Below, piece by piece: positions 15,759-24,709 of a stretch of 64,000 bases of DNA; positions within the stretch are counted from its first letter, which is position 1, and every line of letters starts with the position of its first letter. Made by a program: the position numbers and the translations under genes. A model generated the notes under the pieces. That model had not been told where the DNA came from. It searched no databases and saw nothing but the letters and a program-made list of their open reading frames with translations. The stretch comes from Seonamhaeicola sediminis (GTDB lineage Bacteria > Bacteroidota > Bacteroidia > Flavobacteriales > Flavobacteriaceae), in contig NZ_SMZJ02000006.1 of assembly GCF_004358095.2 (NCBI RefSeq), positions 124,001-188,000 of the forward strand. Reading direction: 5' to 3'.

Positions 15759-18158
15759 ATGGAGCATACATTATGTTTCCACTGTGGACTGGATGCAACA
15801 TCTGCAAACATAACTTTTGATAACAAACCTTTTTGTTGTAATGGCTGTAAAACGGTCTACGAGATTTTCTCTGTAAACGATTTAACTTGTTATTATGATT
15901 TGCAAGAAGCTCCTGGAGCTACACCAAAGGAAGTGGCTGGCAAATATAATTTCTTGGAAAACACTAAAATTGTTGAACAACTTTTAGAGTTCAATAGCGA
16001 CGATACGCAAATTGTGAATCTCTACATTCCACACATCCACTGCAGTTCCTGTATTTGGATTTTAGAAAACCTCAATAAACTACATACTGCTGTAAGTGGT
16101 TCTATTGTAAATTTTGGCAAGAAAACCGTTAGGATTACCTACAACACTCAAAAAACTACCTTAAAAGAACTGGTTATACTTTTAAGTAGTATTGGCTATG
16201 AACCTTATATAAGTTTAGAAGATTATAGCGTTGGCAAAAAGAAAACAGACCGTTCACTAATTTACAAACTGGGTGTTGCTGGTTTTGCTTTTGGAAATGT
16301 TATGTTCTTATCGTTTCCAGAATATTTTGAAGTTGGTGAATTTTGGTTGGAAAAATATAAGCACCTATTTAGATGGTTAATGTTTGCTTACAGCTTACCA
16401 GTAGTTTTTTTCTCAGCGCAAGATTATTTTATTTCTGCATATAAAGGTCTTCGTTCTAAAATTTTAAATATTGATGTTCCCATTGCTTTAGGTACAGCCG
16501 TTCTTTTTATTAGAAGTAGTATTGAAATTATGCTAGATACAGGTTCTGGTTTTTTTGATAGTTTAACCGGACTTATTTTCTTCCTACTAGTTGGTAAATT
16601 TTTCCAACAAAAAACCTATTCGTTTTTATCTTTTGAACGTGACTATAAATCATATTTCCCTATTGGAATTACAAAATTATCTGCAGAAGGAAACGAGGAG
16701 TCTATCCAAGTTTATGATATAAAAAAAGGAGACAGACTACTTATTAGAAATGAAGAGCTTATCCCTGTTGATTGTATTTTAATTAAAGGAAAAGCACGCA
16801 TAGATTATAGTTTTGTTACTGGAGAATCAAAAGCAGTATCTAAACAATCTGGAGATAAGTTATTTGCTGGTGGTAAACAGATGGATGGTAATATTGAAGT
16901 AGATGTTTTAAAATCTGTTGAACAAAGTTACCTTACCCAACTTTGGAGTAATGATGTTTTTCAAAAAGACAAAGAATCATCATTCACAACACTTACCAAC
17001 CGTATTAGTAAAAATTTCACCATAACCATTTTATTGATTGCTTTGATAGCCACAGGATATTGGCTTTTAAATGATTCGTCTAAAGCCATCAATGTATTTA
17101 CAGCCGTATTAATTATTGCATGCCCCTGTGCTATAGCATTATCGGCTCCTTTTACTTTTGGAAATATTTTACGTATTTTGGGGAGGAATAAATTCTATTT
17201 AAAAAATGCCAGCGTTATAGAACAACTAGCTAAAATAAACACCATAATTTTTGATAAAACAGGCACTATCACATCTAATAAAGGCGCCTCAATAAGTTAT
17301 GATGGAGAGGTTCTTTCATCTTCTGAAGAAGCTTTATTAAGAAGTACTTTAAGAGGTTCTAACCATCCTTTGAGTAGATCATTGTATGAACTTTTAAACG
17401 ATAATGATATTTTAACTTTAGATAGGTATCAAGAATATATTGGTAAAGGTATTGAGGCTCAATTTAACAATGAACATATAAGAATTGGATCAGCTCCTTT
17501 TGTAGGGTATGAATTAGAAACAGGCACTTTAAACACAACAGTTCATGTGAGCACTAATAATAGGTACAAGGGTAAATTCACCTTTTACAACGCCTACCGA
17601 AAGGGATTATCACAGTTATTTAATATACTTAAAAAGGATTACGACCTAGTGATTCTATCTGGTGATAATGAAGGAGAAAGGGAAAACTTAACCAAGTTAC
17701 TACCACCTAAAACAAAATTATTATTCAACCAAAAACCAGAGGATAAACTAGAGTATATTGAATATCACCAAAGCGAAGGTGCTAATGTGCTCATGATTGG
17801 CGATGGGTTAAATGATGCGGGAGCTCTTGCTCAAAGCAATGTTGGTATTGCTATTTCAGAAAATGTAAACGTATTCTCTCCAGCTTGTGATGCCATTCTT
17901 GATGCTTCTAAATTTAATGAATTAGCAAGCTATTTAAAAATATCAAAATCAGCTATAAAGATTATTAAATGGAGTTTTGTACTCTCTTTTATCTATAACA
18001 TTATTGGGTTATATTTTGCCGTTACAGGACAGCTAGCGCCTGTAGTTGCAGCTATTTTAATGCCTTTGAGTTCTATAAGTATTGTAGTGTTTACCACAAT
18101 TTGCACCAACATTATAGGCAGAAGATTGAAACATAATAAGAGTGATTTTGGCAGATAA
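15759..18158 (+). CDS. ccoI: Heavy-metal P1B-type ATPase, CcoI/FixI-like copper exporter for cbb3 assembly
   Basis: A 799-residue P1B ATPase. The N-terminus has a cysteine-rich metal-binding segment (CFHCGLDATS, then CCNGC) followed by an HMA-like domain with HIHCSSCIW. The transport motif CPC is in ACPCAIALSAP. The catalytic core shows VTGESK, DKTGTIT (phosphorylated Asp) and GDGLNDAGAL. It is the first gene of the oxidase cluster, and in other bacteria CcoI supplies copper to the CcoN active site. It is separated from ccoS by about 180 bases that contain a dispersed repeat and a second promoter. It probably has its own Fnr-type promoter. Confidence 0.9.
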   Translation: MEHTLCFHCGLDATSANITFDNKPFCCNGCKTVYEIFSVNDLTCYYDLQEAPGATPKEVAGKYNFLENTKIVEQLLEFNSDDTQIVNLYIPHIHCSSCIWILENLNKLHTAVSGSIVNFGKKTVRITYNTQKTTLKELVILLSSIGYEPYISLEDYSVGKKKTDRSLIYKLGVAGFAFGNVMFLSFPEYFEVGEFWLEKYKHLFRWLMFAYSLPVVFFSAQDYFISAYKGLRSKILNIDVPIALGTAVLFIRSSIEIMLDTGSGFFDSLTGLIFFLLVGKFFQQKTYSFLSFERDYKSYFPIGITKLSAEGNEESIQVYDIKKGDRLLIRNEELIPVDCILIKGKARIDYSFVTGESKAVSKQSGDKLFAGGKQMDGNIEVDVLKSVEQSYLTQLWSNDVFQKDKESSFTTLTNRISKNFTITILLIALIATGYWLLNDSSKAINVFTAVLIIACPCAIALSAPFTFGNILRILGRNKFYLKNASVIEQLAKINTIIFDKTGTITSNKGASISYDGEVLSSSEEALLRSTLRGSNHPLSRSLYELLNDNDILTLDRYQEYIGKGIEAQFNNEHIRIGSAPFVGYELETGTLNTTVHVSTNNRYKGKFTFYNAYRKGLSQLFNILKKDYDLVILSGDNEGERENLTKLLPPKTKLLFNQKPEDKLEYIEYHQSEGANVLMIGDGLNDAGALAQSNVGIAISENVNVFSPACDAILDASKFNELASYLKISKSAIKIIKWSFVLSFIYNIIGLYFAVTGQLAPVVAAILMPLSSISIVVFTTICTNIIGRRLKHNKSDFGR

Positions 18159-18160
18159 AT

Positions 18161-18249
18161 GCGTTAGGGATTGTAGTGAAAAGCCCATAGTGAGGCACGA
18201 ACGAGGACTTGGAGCAGAAAGCCCGACCACGCAGAAAGCGTGGTAACGC
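18161..18249. repeat. Dispersed GC-rich repeat with hairpin
   Basis: An 89-base segment much richer in G+C than its neighbours begins 2 bases after the ATPase stop. It is closed by GCGTTA (18161-18166) and TAACGC (18244-18249), and contains a perfect 7-bp hairpin ACCACGC/GCGTGGT (18226-18244) and two AAAGCCC blocks. From memory, sequences beginning GCGTTAGGGATTG and ending GGTAACGCCC are common intergenic repeats in marine Flavobacteria, usually just after stop codons. It may act as a 3'-UTR element; its origin is unknown. Confidence 0.6.
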
Positions 18250-18273
18250 CCAAACTAATATTAATAATCAAAT

Positions 18274-18317
18274 ATGACTTTTGTCATGTTTTGTAAAAGT
18301 TTATGAAAGTATTTTTG
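18274..18317 (+). promoter_or_regulatory. Fnr-type site and promoter of the ccoS-ccoNO operon
   Basis: ATGACTTTTGTCAT (18274-18287) is a perfect TGACNNNNGTCA dyad. A consensus -7 element TATTTTTG follows at 18310-18317, its first base 29.5 bp from the dyad centre. The predicted start near 18322 places the dyad at about -41.5 and leaves a leader of about 16 bases before ccoS. Confidence 0.75.
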
Positions 18318-18337
18318 AACCGTAACTTCAATTAGGT

Positions 18338-18523
18338 ATGAGTGTTATATATATTTTGCTAGCTATAAGCATTATTGTAGCTGTAGGTTTCTTTATAGCC
18401 TTTATTTTAGCCGTTAAAAGTGGACAATTTGATGATAGCTACACACCGTCTGTACGCATGCTTTTTGAAGACGAAATTATAAAAGAAAAATCCAATAAAT
18501 CAATACTAACCAAAAAAGATTAA
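18338..18523 (+). CDS. ccoS: cbb3-type oxidase assembly protein CcoS
   Basis: A 61-residue protein with one N-terminal membrane helix (MSVIYILLAISIIVAVGFFI...) followed by SGQFDDSYTPSVRMLFED, the conserved CcoS segment. CcoS is needed for cofactor insertion into the cbb3 oxidase in other bacteria. It lies 9 bases before ccoNO, in the usual gene order. Confidence 0.9.
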   Translation: MSVIYILLAISIIVAVGFFIAFILAVKSGQFDDSYTPSVRMLFEDEIIKEKSNKSILTKKD

Positions 18524-18532
18524 CAACTAACT

Positions 18533-20725
18533 ATGGAGATGCAACAATTTCATTACGATAATAAAATCGTTACAAAGTTCATTTATGCCACAATAATTTT
18601 TGGGGTTGTAGGTATGCTAGTAGGATTACTATTGGCATTTATGTTTTTATTTCCTAATCTTACCGATGGTATTTCATGGCTAAGTTTTGGTAGATTAAGA
18701 CCATTACATACCAACGCAGTTATTTTTGCTTTTGTGGGTAACGCTATGTTTGCAGGGGTTTATTATTCGCTTCAGCGTTTACTTAAAACCCGTATGGCGA
18801 GTGACCTTTTAAGTAATATTAACTTCTGGGGGTGGCAGCTCATTATTGTAGCAGCAGCTATTACGCTTCCGTTGGGTATTACAACCTCTAAAGAATACGC
18901 CGAATTAGAATGGCCTATAGATATTGCCATTGCACTTGTGTGGGTGGTGTTTGGCGTGAACATGATTTGGACTATTTTAAAACGCCGTCAACGTCACTTA
19001 TACGTTGCTGTTTGGTTCTACATAGCTACTTTTGTTACCGTTGCTGTACTTCATATTTTTAATAGTTTAGAATTACCTGTAAGTGCTTTAAAAAGTTATT
19101 CGGTTTACGCTGGTGTTCAAGATGCCTTGGTACAATGGTGGTATGGTCATAATGCGGTTGCGTTCTTCTTAACCACACCATTCTTAGGTTTGATGTACTA
19201 CTTTATTCCTAAAGCAGCCAACAGACCGGTTTACTCTTATAGATTATCTATTGTACACTTTTGGTCGCTAATATTTATTTACATATGGGCTGGACCTCAC
19301 CACTTATTATATACTGCTTTACCTGAATGGGCTCAAAACTTAGGAGTTACATTCTCAGTGATGTTATTAATGCCTTCTTGGGGTGGTATGATAAACGGAT
19401 TATTAACCTTACGTGGTGCTTGGGATAAAGTTAGAACAGACCCTGTTTTAAAATTTATGGTAGTAGCTATTACAGGTTATGGTATGGCAACCTTTGAAGG
19501 GCCTACACTATCTCTAAAAAACGTTAATGCTATCGCTCACTTTACTGATTGGATTATTGCACACGTACACGTAGGGGCCTTAGCCTGGAACGGTTTCATG
19601 GCTTTTGGTATGATTTATTATTTGGTACCAAGACTATTTAAAACCAAATTACACTCGTTACCATTGGCCAACCTGCATTTCTGGTTAGGTACATTAGGAA
19701 TCATAATATATGCATTACCAATGTATGTTGCTGGTTTTACACAAGCTAGTATGTGGAAACAGTTTAACCCAGACGGCACTTTAGTGTATGGTAATTTTTT
19801 AGAAACAGTTACTGAAATTATACCAATGTACTGGATGCGTGCTATTGGAGGTTCCATGTATGTTATTGGCTTGTTAATATTAGTGTACAACGTTTGGGTA
19901 ACTATCAAACAAGGTAGTAAAGTTGAAGATGAATTAGCGGAAGCACCTGCCTTAGAACGTGTAACTAAAAGACGTACTGCTAATGAAGGTTGGCATACTT
20001 GGTTGGAAAGAAGACCAGTACAATTAACGTTATTAGCTACTGTAGCCATTTTAATTGGTGGTATTATTCAGATTGTACCAACCATTATGGTGAAATCCAA
20101 CATACCAACCATTGCTAGCGTACAACCATATACGCCTTTAGAGTTAGAAGGTAGAGATATATACATACGAGAAGGTTGTGTTAGTTGTCACTCACAAATG
20201 ATTAGACCATTTAGGAGTGAGGTAGAACGCTACGGTGAATATTCTAAAGCTGGGGAGTTTGTTTATGACCATCCGTTTCTTTGGGGTAGTAAACGTACAG
20301 GACCAGACTTACACAGAATTGGTGGTAAATACAATGACAACTGGCACTTTAATCATATGTACGATCCACAAAGTACCTCATCTGGTTCTATCATGCCACG
20401 TTACCCTTGGTTAATTACTGGTTCGTCAAGCACCCTAGATAAATCGCAAACCGAAGCTAAAATGCGTACCATGGTATCATTGGGAGTTCCATATTCTGAT
20501 GAAGACATTGCTAATGCTCAACAAAACATGTTAGATCAAGGCACTCAAATTGAAGAGAACCTGAAATCAGACCCAGACTTTGCTAAAAACTATGAAGCAG
20601 ATAAAAAATATGCTACTGATAATGGTGAAGCATTTGTAGAGATGAAGAACAGAGAGATTGTAGCGCTTATTGCTTATTTACAGCGCTTAGGAACAGATAT
20701 CAATGTGGAAACAGCACAGAACTAA
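18533..20725 (+). CDS. ccoN: cbb3-type cytochrome c oxidase, fused CcoN-CcoO subunit
   Basis: A 730-residue fusion. Residues about 1-475 are the twelve-helix CcoN catalytic subunit with haem and copper ligands in histidine-containing helices (HTNAVIFAF, YGHNAVAFFLTTPF, IYIWAGPHHLLY, HVHVGALAWNGF). Residues about 500-730 are CcoO: one membrane helix, then a cytochrome c domain with CVSCH at 549-553 and downstream methionines as possible axial ligand. The fused CcoNO is characteristic of Bacteroidota. It reduces oxygen with high affinity using electrons from CcoP and pumps protons. It is followed by ccoQ 18 bases later. Confidence 0.95.
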   Translation: MEMQQFHYDNKIVTKFIYATIIFGVVGMLVGLLLAFMFLFPNLTDGISWLSFGRLRPLHTNAVIFAFVGNAMFAGVYYSLQRLLKTRMASDLLSNINFWGWQLIIVAAAITLPLGITTSKEYAELEWPIDIAIALVWVVFGVNMIWTILKRRQRHLYVAVWFYIATFVTVAVLHIFNSLELPVSALKSYSVYAGVQDALVQWWYGHNAVAFFLTTPFLGLMYYFIPKAANRPVYSYRLSIVHFWSLIFIYIWAGPHHLLYTALPEWAQNLGVTFSVMLLMPSWGGMINGLLTLRGAWDKVRTDPVLKFMVVAITGYGMATFEGPTLSLKNVNAIAHFTDWIIAHVHVGALAWNGFMAFGMIYYLVPRLFKTKLHSLPLANLHFWLGTLGIIIYALPMYVAGFTQASMWKQFNPDGTLVYGNFLETVTEIIPMYWMRAIGGSMYVIGLLILVYNVWVTIKQGSKVEDELAEAPALERVTKRRTANEGWHTWLERRPVQLTLLATVAILIGGIIQIVPTIMVKSNIPTIASVQPYTPLELEGRDIYIREGCVSCHSQMIRPFRSEVERYGEYSKAGEFVYDHPFLWGSKRTGPDLHRIGGKYNDNWHFNHMYDPQSTSSGSIMPRYPWLITGSSSTLDKSQTEAKMRTMVSLGVPYSDEDIANAQQNMLDQGTQIEENLKSDPDFAKNYEADKKYATDNGEAFVEMKNREIVALIAYLQRLGTDINVETAQN

Positions 20726-20743
20726 CCATAAAAATTTGAAACA

Positions 20744-20929
20744 ATGTTAAAATTTGTAAAAAATCATATGGAGAGCATGACAGGTATAGAAATATACCCA
20801 ATCATCTCCTTACTTATCTTTTTTATCTTTTTTGTAGTACTGTTTTGGTGGGTGGTATCAGCAAAAAAAGACTATATAAACACCGTTAGCAATATTCCAT
20901 TAGACAACCAAAACGACGACACATTATGA
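20744..20929 (+). CDS. ccoQ: CcoQ-like small membrane subunit
   Basis: A 61-residue protein with one central membrane helix (YPIISLLIFFIFFVVLFWWV) followed by a short acidic tail. Its position between ccoNO and ccoP and its size identify it as CcoQ, which stabilises the cbb3 complex. The stop overlaps the ccoP start by 4 bases (ATGA), implying translational coupling. Confidence 0.85.
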   Translation: MLKFVKNHMESMTGIEIYPIISLLIFFIFFVVLFWWVVSAKKDYINTVSNIPLDNQNDDTL

Positions 20930-21828
20930 GAAAATTAGTTCCATCTTGGGTAAGAGTACCCGTAGTATTCTTCATTATCTTCGGAGTTGTTGAATTCTTT
21001 ATAGACTCAGGCGAAAAACCAGCCTTTATAGAATACCCTGTAGTATTACTATTTCTCTTTTTAGTACTTCTTATTTTAATTGCTATTGAAGCCATTATAG
21101 GAGCTCTTGAAAATGTGATGCTTCATAAGTTAGACGAGGAAGCTAAAGCTAAGTTTTTAGCTGATAAAGGAAAAACATATCAATTCACTTGGTTAAATAA
21201 GATCTACACAAAACTTCTTGGTCAAAAACCAATTGAAGAGGAAGGTGAAATTATTTTAGACCATAATTATGATGGTATTAAAGAACTTGACAACAACTTA
21301 CCACCATGGTGGTTGTACGGCTTCTATATTACCATTGTGTTTGCTGCAGTTTATCTAGTAAGATTTCACATTTTTGATGGACCTGGTCAATTTGATGAAT
21401 TAGAGACTGAATTAGCTGATGCTAAAGCAGCTATTGAAGAATATAAGAAAACTGCTAAAGATTTAGTAGATATTAACACGGTGACATTATTGACAGATGC
21501 CGGAGATTTAAATGCTGGTAAAACCATTTTTAACACCAACTGTGTAGCTTGTCATATGGCTGATGGCGGTGGTGGTATTGGACCAAATCTTACCGATGAG
21601 CATTGGATTTTAGGTGGTGGTATTAAAAACGTATTTAAAACAGTTTCTGAAGGCGGACGGTCTGGTAAAGGTATGATTGCTTGGAAAACACAGTTGAAAC
21701 CCTCTCAGATAGCTCAAGTTTCTAGCTATGTGCTAAGTTTACAAGGCACTACGCCGGCCAATCCAAAAGCACCAGAGGGTGATGTTTGGGTTGATAAAAA
21801 TGCTGGCAATGAACAAACTCAAGAATAA
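20926..21828 (+). CDS. ccoP: cbb3 oxidase cytochrome c subunit CcoP (single visible haem site)
   Basis: A 300-residue membrane-anchored cytochrome c. Two N-terminal membrane helices and a third near PPWWLYGFYITIVFAAVYLV precede a soluble C-terminal c domain with CVACH at 206-210, GPNLTD, and a later methionine (KGMIAWK) as probable axial ligand. Proteobacterial CcoP carries two CxxCH sites; only one is present here. It passes electrons to the CcoNO core. An N-terminal extension carries two extra helices and a DUF-like cytoplasmic loop (about residues 60-125). Confidence 0.9.
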   Translation: MRKLVPSWVRVPVVFFIIFGVVEFFIDSGEKPAFIEYPVVLLFLFLVLLILIAIEAIIGALENVMLHKLDEEAKAKFLADKGKTYQFTWLNKIYTKLLGQKPIEEEGEIILDHNYDGIKELDNNLPPWWLYGFYITIVFAAVYLVRFHIFDGPGQFDELETELADAKAAIEEYKKTAKDLVDINTVTLLTDAGDLNAGKTIFNTNCVACHMADGGGGIGPNLTDEHWILGGGIKNVFKTVSEGGRSGKGMIAWKTQLKPSQIAQVSSYVLSLQGTTPANPKAPEGDVWVDKNAGNEQTQE

Positions 21829-21859
21829 AGAAAACAGTGACTAACTCACATTTCTAACA

Positions 21860-21893
21860 GATTCCCTTTACACATTGATAAGTAAAGGGAATC
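21860..21893 (+). promoter_or_regulatory. Hairpin just upstream of ccoG start
   Basis: GATTCCCTTTAC (21860-21871) pairs perfectly over 12 bp with GTAAAGGGAATC (21882-21893), ending 4 bases before the ccoG ATG at 21898. The only purine-rich ribosome-binding-like sequence (AAAGGGA) is inside the stem. It lacks a T-run, so it is not a standard terminator. It may attenuate ccoG translation or protect the upstream message. Confidence 0.6.
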
Positions 21894-21897
21894 TTAA

Positions 21898-23334
21898 ATG
21901 CCAAACCAATTGGAAACCCCAGAAAACGAAATATTTAGAGATTCAATAAGCACCATCACTGAAGAAGGGAAACGTGCATGGGTGTATCCTAAAAAACCAA
22001 GTGGGAGGTACTACGATAAAAGGAAGCTTGTTAGCTACGGTTTATTGGCATTTTTATTGGCTTCGCCATTTCTAAAAATTGGTGGTAATCAATTTTTGAT
22101 GTTTAACGTTCTTGAACGGCGATTTAACATTTTCGGATTTCCGTTTTGGCCGCAGGATTTTCACTTGTTCGTTATCTCAATGATTATTGGGGTGGTTTTT
22201 ATTACACTCTTTACAGTGGCGTTTGGGCGTATATTTTGTGGTTGGATTTGTCCACAAACCATTTTCATGGAAATGGTTTTTAGACGTATTGAGTATTGGA
22301 TTGAAGGTGACCGAAACAAACAACGCAAATTAGCAAGACAAAAATGGGATGCAGAAAAAATTAGAAAAAAAGGATTAAAACTTTTAATTTTTCTAATCAT
22401 TTCTTTTTTGATAGCTAATGTGTTTTTAGCCTATTTAATTGGTGGAGATAGATTGCTAGAATATATTGCCGAAGGCCCATTTAGTCATATGGGTACGCTC
22501 ATACCTTTAGTGATTTTTACAGCGGTTTTCTACTTTGTGTTTGCCTGGTTTAGAGAACAAGTTTGCGTTATAGCATGTCCTTACGGAAGGTTACAAGGCG
22601 TGCTTTTAGATACTAAATCTGTAGTAGTTGCTTACGATTACAAGCGAGGTGAAGGAACAAACGGTAGAAAAAAGTTTAGAAAAAATGAAGACAGACAAGC
22701 ACTTGGTCATGGTGATTGTATAGATTGTTTACAGTGTGTTCATGTTTGTCCTACAGGTATTGATATTAGAAATGGTACGCAGTTAGAATGTGTAAACTGT
22801 ACCGCTTGTATTGATGAATGTGATCATATTATGGAAAACATCAATCTACCTAAAGGATTGATACGTTATGCAAGCGAGGAAAATATTAAAAACAATGTAA
22901 AGTTTAGGCTTACAGCTAGAATGAAAGGCTACATTGCTGTACTAACTATTTTAATTGGTATTTTAACTGGGATGCTTTTTTTAAGAAATGAAGTTGAAGC
23001 TAATGTTTTAAGATTACCGGGGCAGTTGTATGAACATAAAGAAGATAATATTATTAGTAATGTTTTTACCTATAAATTGGTAAATAAAACAACCGGAGAC
23101 ATTGAGGATGTAACACTAAAACTAATGTCCCATAAAGGAACTTTAAAATTAGTTGCTACTAGTAATGATTTTACTGTTCCAAAACAAGGCATTGCAGAAG
23201 GCACCTTGTTCATTGAAATAAACAATTCAGCACTTACTGGTGATCGAAATAAAATTAAGATTGGTGTTTTTGCTGGCGATAAACTTATAGAAACTTGTAC
23301 GGCTAATTTTTTAGGGCCTAGAAGTTATAAATAA
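21898..23334 (+). CDS. ccoG: Cytochrome c oxidase accessory protein CcoG
   Basis: A 478-residue polyferredoxin-like membrane protein with several N-terminal membrane helices and FCGWICPQT. It contains VCVIACPYGR and two further cysteine clusters (CIDCLQCVHVCPTG and CVNCTACIDECDH) that would ligate 4Fe-4S clusters. The C-terminus is a periplasmic Ig-like domain. In other bacteria CcoG (RdxA/RdxB/FixG) reduces copper for insertion into cbb3 oxidase. It sits 69 bases after ccoP, the gap holding a strong hairpin. Confidence 0.92.
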   Translation: MPNQLETPENEIFRDSISTITEEGKRAWVYPKKPSGRYYDKRKLVSYGLLAFLLASPFLKIGGNQFLMFNVLERRFNIFGFPFWPQDFHLFVISMIIGVVFITLFTVAFGRIFCGWICPQTIFMEMVFRRIEYWIEGDRNKQRKLARQKWDAEKIRKKGLKLLIFLIISFLIANVFLAYLIGGDRLLEYIAEGPFSHMGTLIPLVIFTAVFYFVFAWFREQVCVIACPYGRLQGVLLDTKSVVVAYDYKRGEGTNGRKKFRKNEDRQALGHGDCIDCLQCVHVCPTGIDIRNGTQLECVNCTACIDECDHIMENINLPKGLIRYASEENIKNNVKFRLTARMKGYIAVLTILIGILTGMLFLRNEVEANVLRLPGQLYEHKEDNIISNVFTYKLVNKTTGDIEDVTLKLMSHKGTLKLVATSNDFTVPKQGIAEGTLFIEINNSALTGDRNKIKIGVFAGDKLIETCTANFLGPRSYK

Positions 23335-23346
23335 ATTTTGGTTGGT

Positions 23347-23406
23347 GGCTGTAATGTTATTGATTGAGTGGGATTACAATAGTTTCAATCAATAACTGTT
23401 ACAGCC
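23347..23406. repeat. Long inverted repeat between ccoG and ccoH
   Basis: GGCTGTAATGTTATTGATTGA (23347-23367, written here as one arm) is almost perfectly complementary to the arm at 23385-23406, with one bulged position, around a 17-base loop. The stem of about 21 bp is far longer than a typical terminator and is followed by A, not T, on the plus strand. It may be a short palindromic repeat or an mRNA-stabilising structure inside the operon. Confidence 0.6.
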
Positions 23407-23459
23407 AAAAAAAGTATTAAATAAAAATAATATTTCCATCTTAAAAGGAAATTAACATT

Positions 23460-23906
23460 ATGAAACTAAATTGGGGAACAAGCATTGTACTAGCTTTTGT
23501 AGGTTTTATTGCCTTTATCATGTTCTTTTTAATTAAAATGAATGTGGAAGACAAATATGACCATGATTTAGTAACTGAAGATTATTACGCTGAAGAGCTG
23601 GCTTACCAGAAAGATATTGACAAATTAAAAAACGCCAAAAATTTAAGCGAAAATATAACATACAAAAAAACTCAAGAGGGTCTAATCATTGTATTCCCTA
23701 GTAATTTAGATCATAAAAAAATTTCAGGAAAATTGTTCCTATATAGGCCATCTAACAAACAACTAGATTTTGAAACTACCATTTCATTATCTAATACACA
23801 TTTGCTCATACCTGACTCCCGTTTGGTAGATGGCCGTTGGAACATTAAAATTGATTGGCAATATAATGGAATTTCTTATTTATTTAAAGAATCTTTAGAT
23901 TATTAA
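23460..23906 (+). CDS. ccoH: FixH/CcoH family protein
   Basis: A 148-residue protein with one N-terminal membrane helix (GTSIVLAFVGFIAFIMFFLI) and a periplasmic domain with EDKYDHDLVTEDYYAEELAYQ..., the recognisable FixH segment. CcoH/FixH is a structural assembly factor of cbb3 oxidase. It starts 125 bases after ccoG, the gap being filled by a long inverted repeat, and ends 2 bases before the next gene. Confidence 0.88.
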   Translation: MKLNWGTSIVLAFVGFIAFIMFFLIKMNVEDKYDHDLVTEDYYAEELAYQKDIDKLKNAKNLSENITYKKTQEGLIIVFPSNLDHKKISGKLFLYRPSNKQLDFETTISLSNTHLLIPDSRLVDGRWNIKIDWQYNGISYLFKESLDY

Positions 23907-23908
23907 CT

Positions 23909-24610
23909 ATGTTAATTTCTGCATTTGTTTTAGGGGTATTGGGTAGTTTTCACTGTATTGGTATGTGTGGCCCCATTGCTTTTATGCTACCTGTTGATAG
24001 AACAAATTCAATAAGAAAAATTACTCAAATTACAGTTTATCATATTGGTAGATTACTTGCATACAGCTTAATTGGATTAGTTTTTGGCCTAATAGGAAGA
24101 AGTCTTTTTATTTTCGGTTTTCAACAACAATTATCCATAATAATAGGTGTTTTGATGATAGGTTTTATTTTAATTCCTCAACATAAATTAAACCAATATA
24201 GCATCTCTAAACCTATATACAAATTAATCTCAAAAATTAAGTCTGCTTTAGGTTCTGCACTAAAAAGAAAATCTCCAGACACGTTTTTAACCATTGGTTT
24301 CCTTAATGGGTTTTTACCATGCGGATTGGTATATATGGCTATTTTTGGAGCTATTAGCGAAGGCAATGCTTTATATGGAAGTTTGTATATGACCCTGTTT
24401 GGTTTAGGAACCATACCCTTAATGACCACTGCTATTTATGCCAGTCATTTTTTAAAAGGTGCTGCTAGACAGAAAATACAAAATGCTATTCCTGTTTTTG
24501 TTGTTATTATAGGCATTTTATTTATTCTTCGTGGTTTAGGCTTGGGTATCCCTTATGTTTCACCTACACCTGTGCAAGAATTAGTCACTAATGGTATCAA
24601 TTGCCATTAA
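23909..24610 (+). CDS. Sulfite exporter TauE/SafE-family membrane protein of the cbb3 cluster
   Basis: A 233-residue polytopic membrane protein. The N-terminus has SFHCIGMCGPIAFML, a cysteine-containing motif typical of the DsbD/CcdA-like SafE homologues (often called CcoS-linked or HMP domain proteins) in cbb3 clusters, and a second repeat contains GFLNGFLPCGLVYMAI. The pair of cysteine/proline-containing repeats suggests metal or thiol transport, probably copper handling for the oxidase. The assigned Pfam name does not establish sulfite transport. Last gene of the cluster. Confidence 0.8.
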   Translation: MLISAFVLGVLGSFHCIGMCGPIAFMLPVDRTNSIRKITQITVYHIGRLLAYSLIGLVFGLIGRSLFIFGFQQQLSIIIGVLMIGFILIPQHKLNQYSISKPIYKLISKIKSALGSALKRKSPDTFLTIGFLNGFLPCGLVYMAIFGAISEGNALYGSLYMTLFGLGTIPLMTTAIYASHFLKGAARQKIQNAIPVFVVIIGILFILRGLGLGIPYVSPTPVQELVTNGINCH

Positions 24611-24709
24611 TGCTATAGTTTTTTCTAGAAAGCAGCTACTCCTCTTTGTTGTGTAAATTATTGGTTTTTAATTACTTAAATCCATAAACATTTTTAACAT
24701 AAGAAAAAT

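Noticed and set aside
23347-23406. Terminator after ccoG
   Set aside because: The stem is followed by A residues on the plus strand, and ccoH and the SafE-like gene downstream have no evident promoter of their own.
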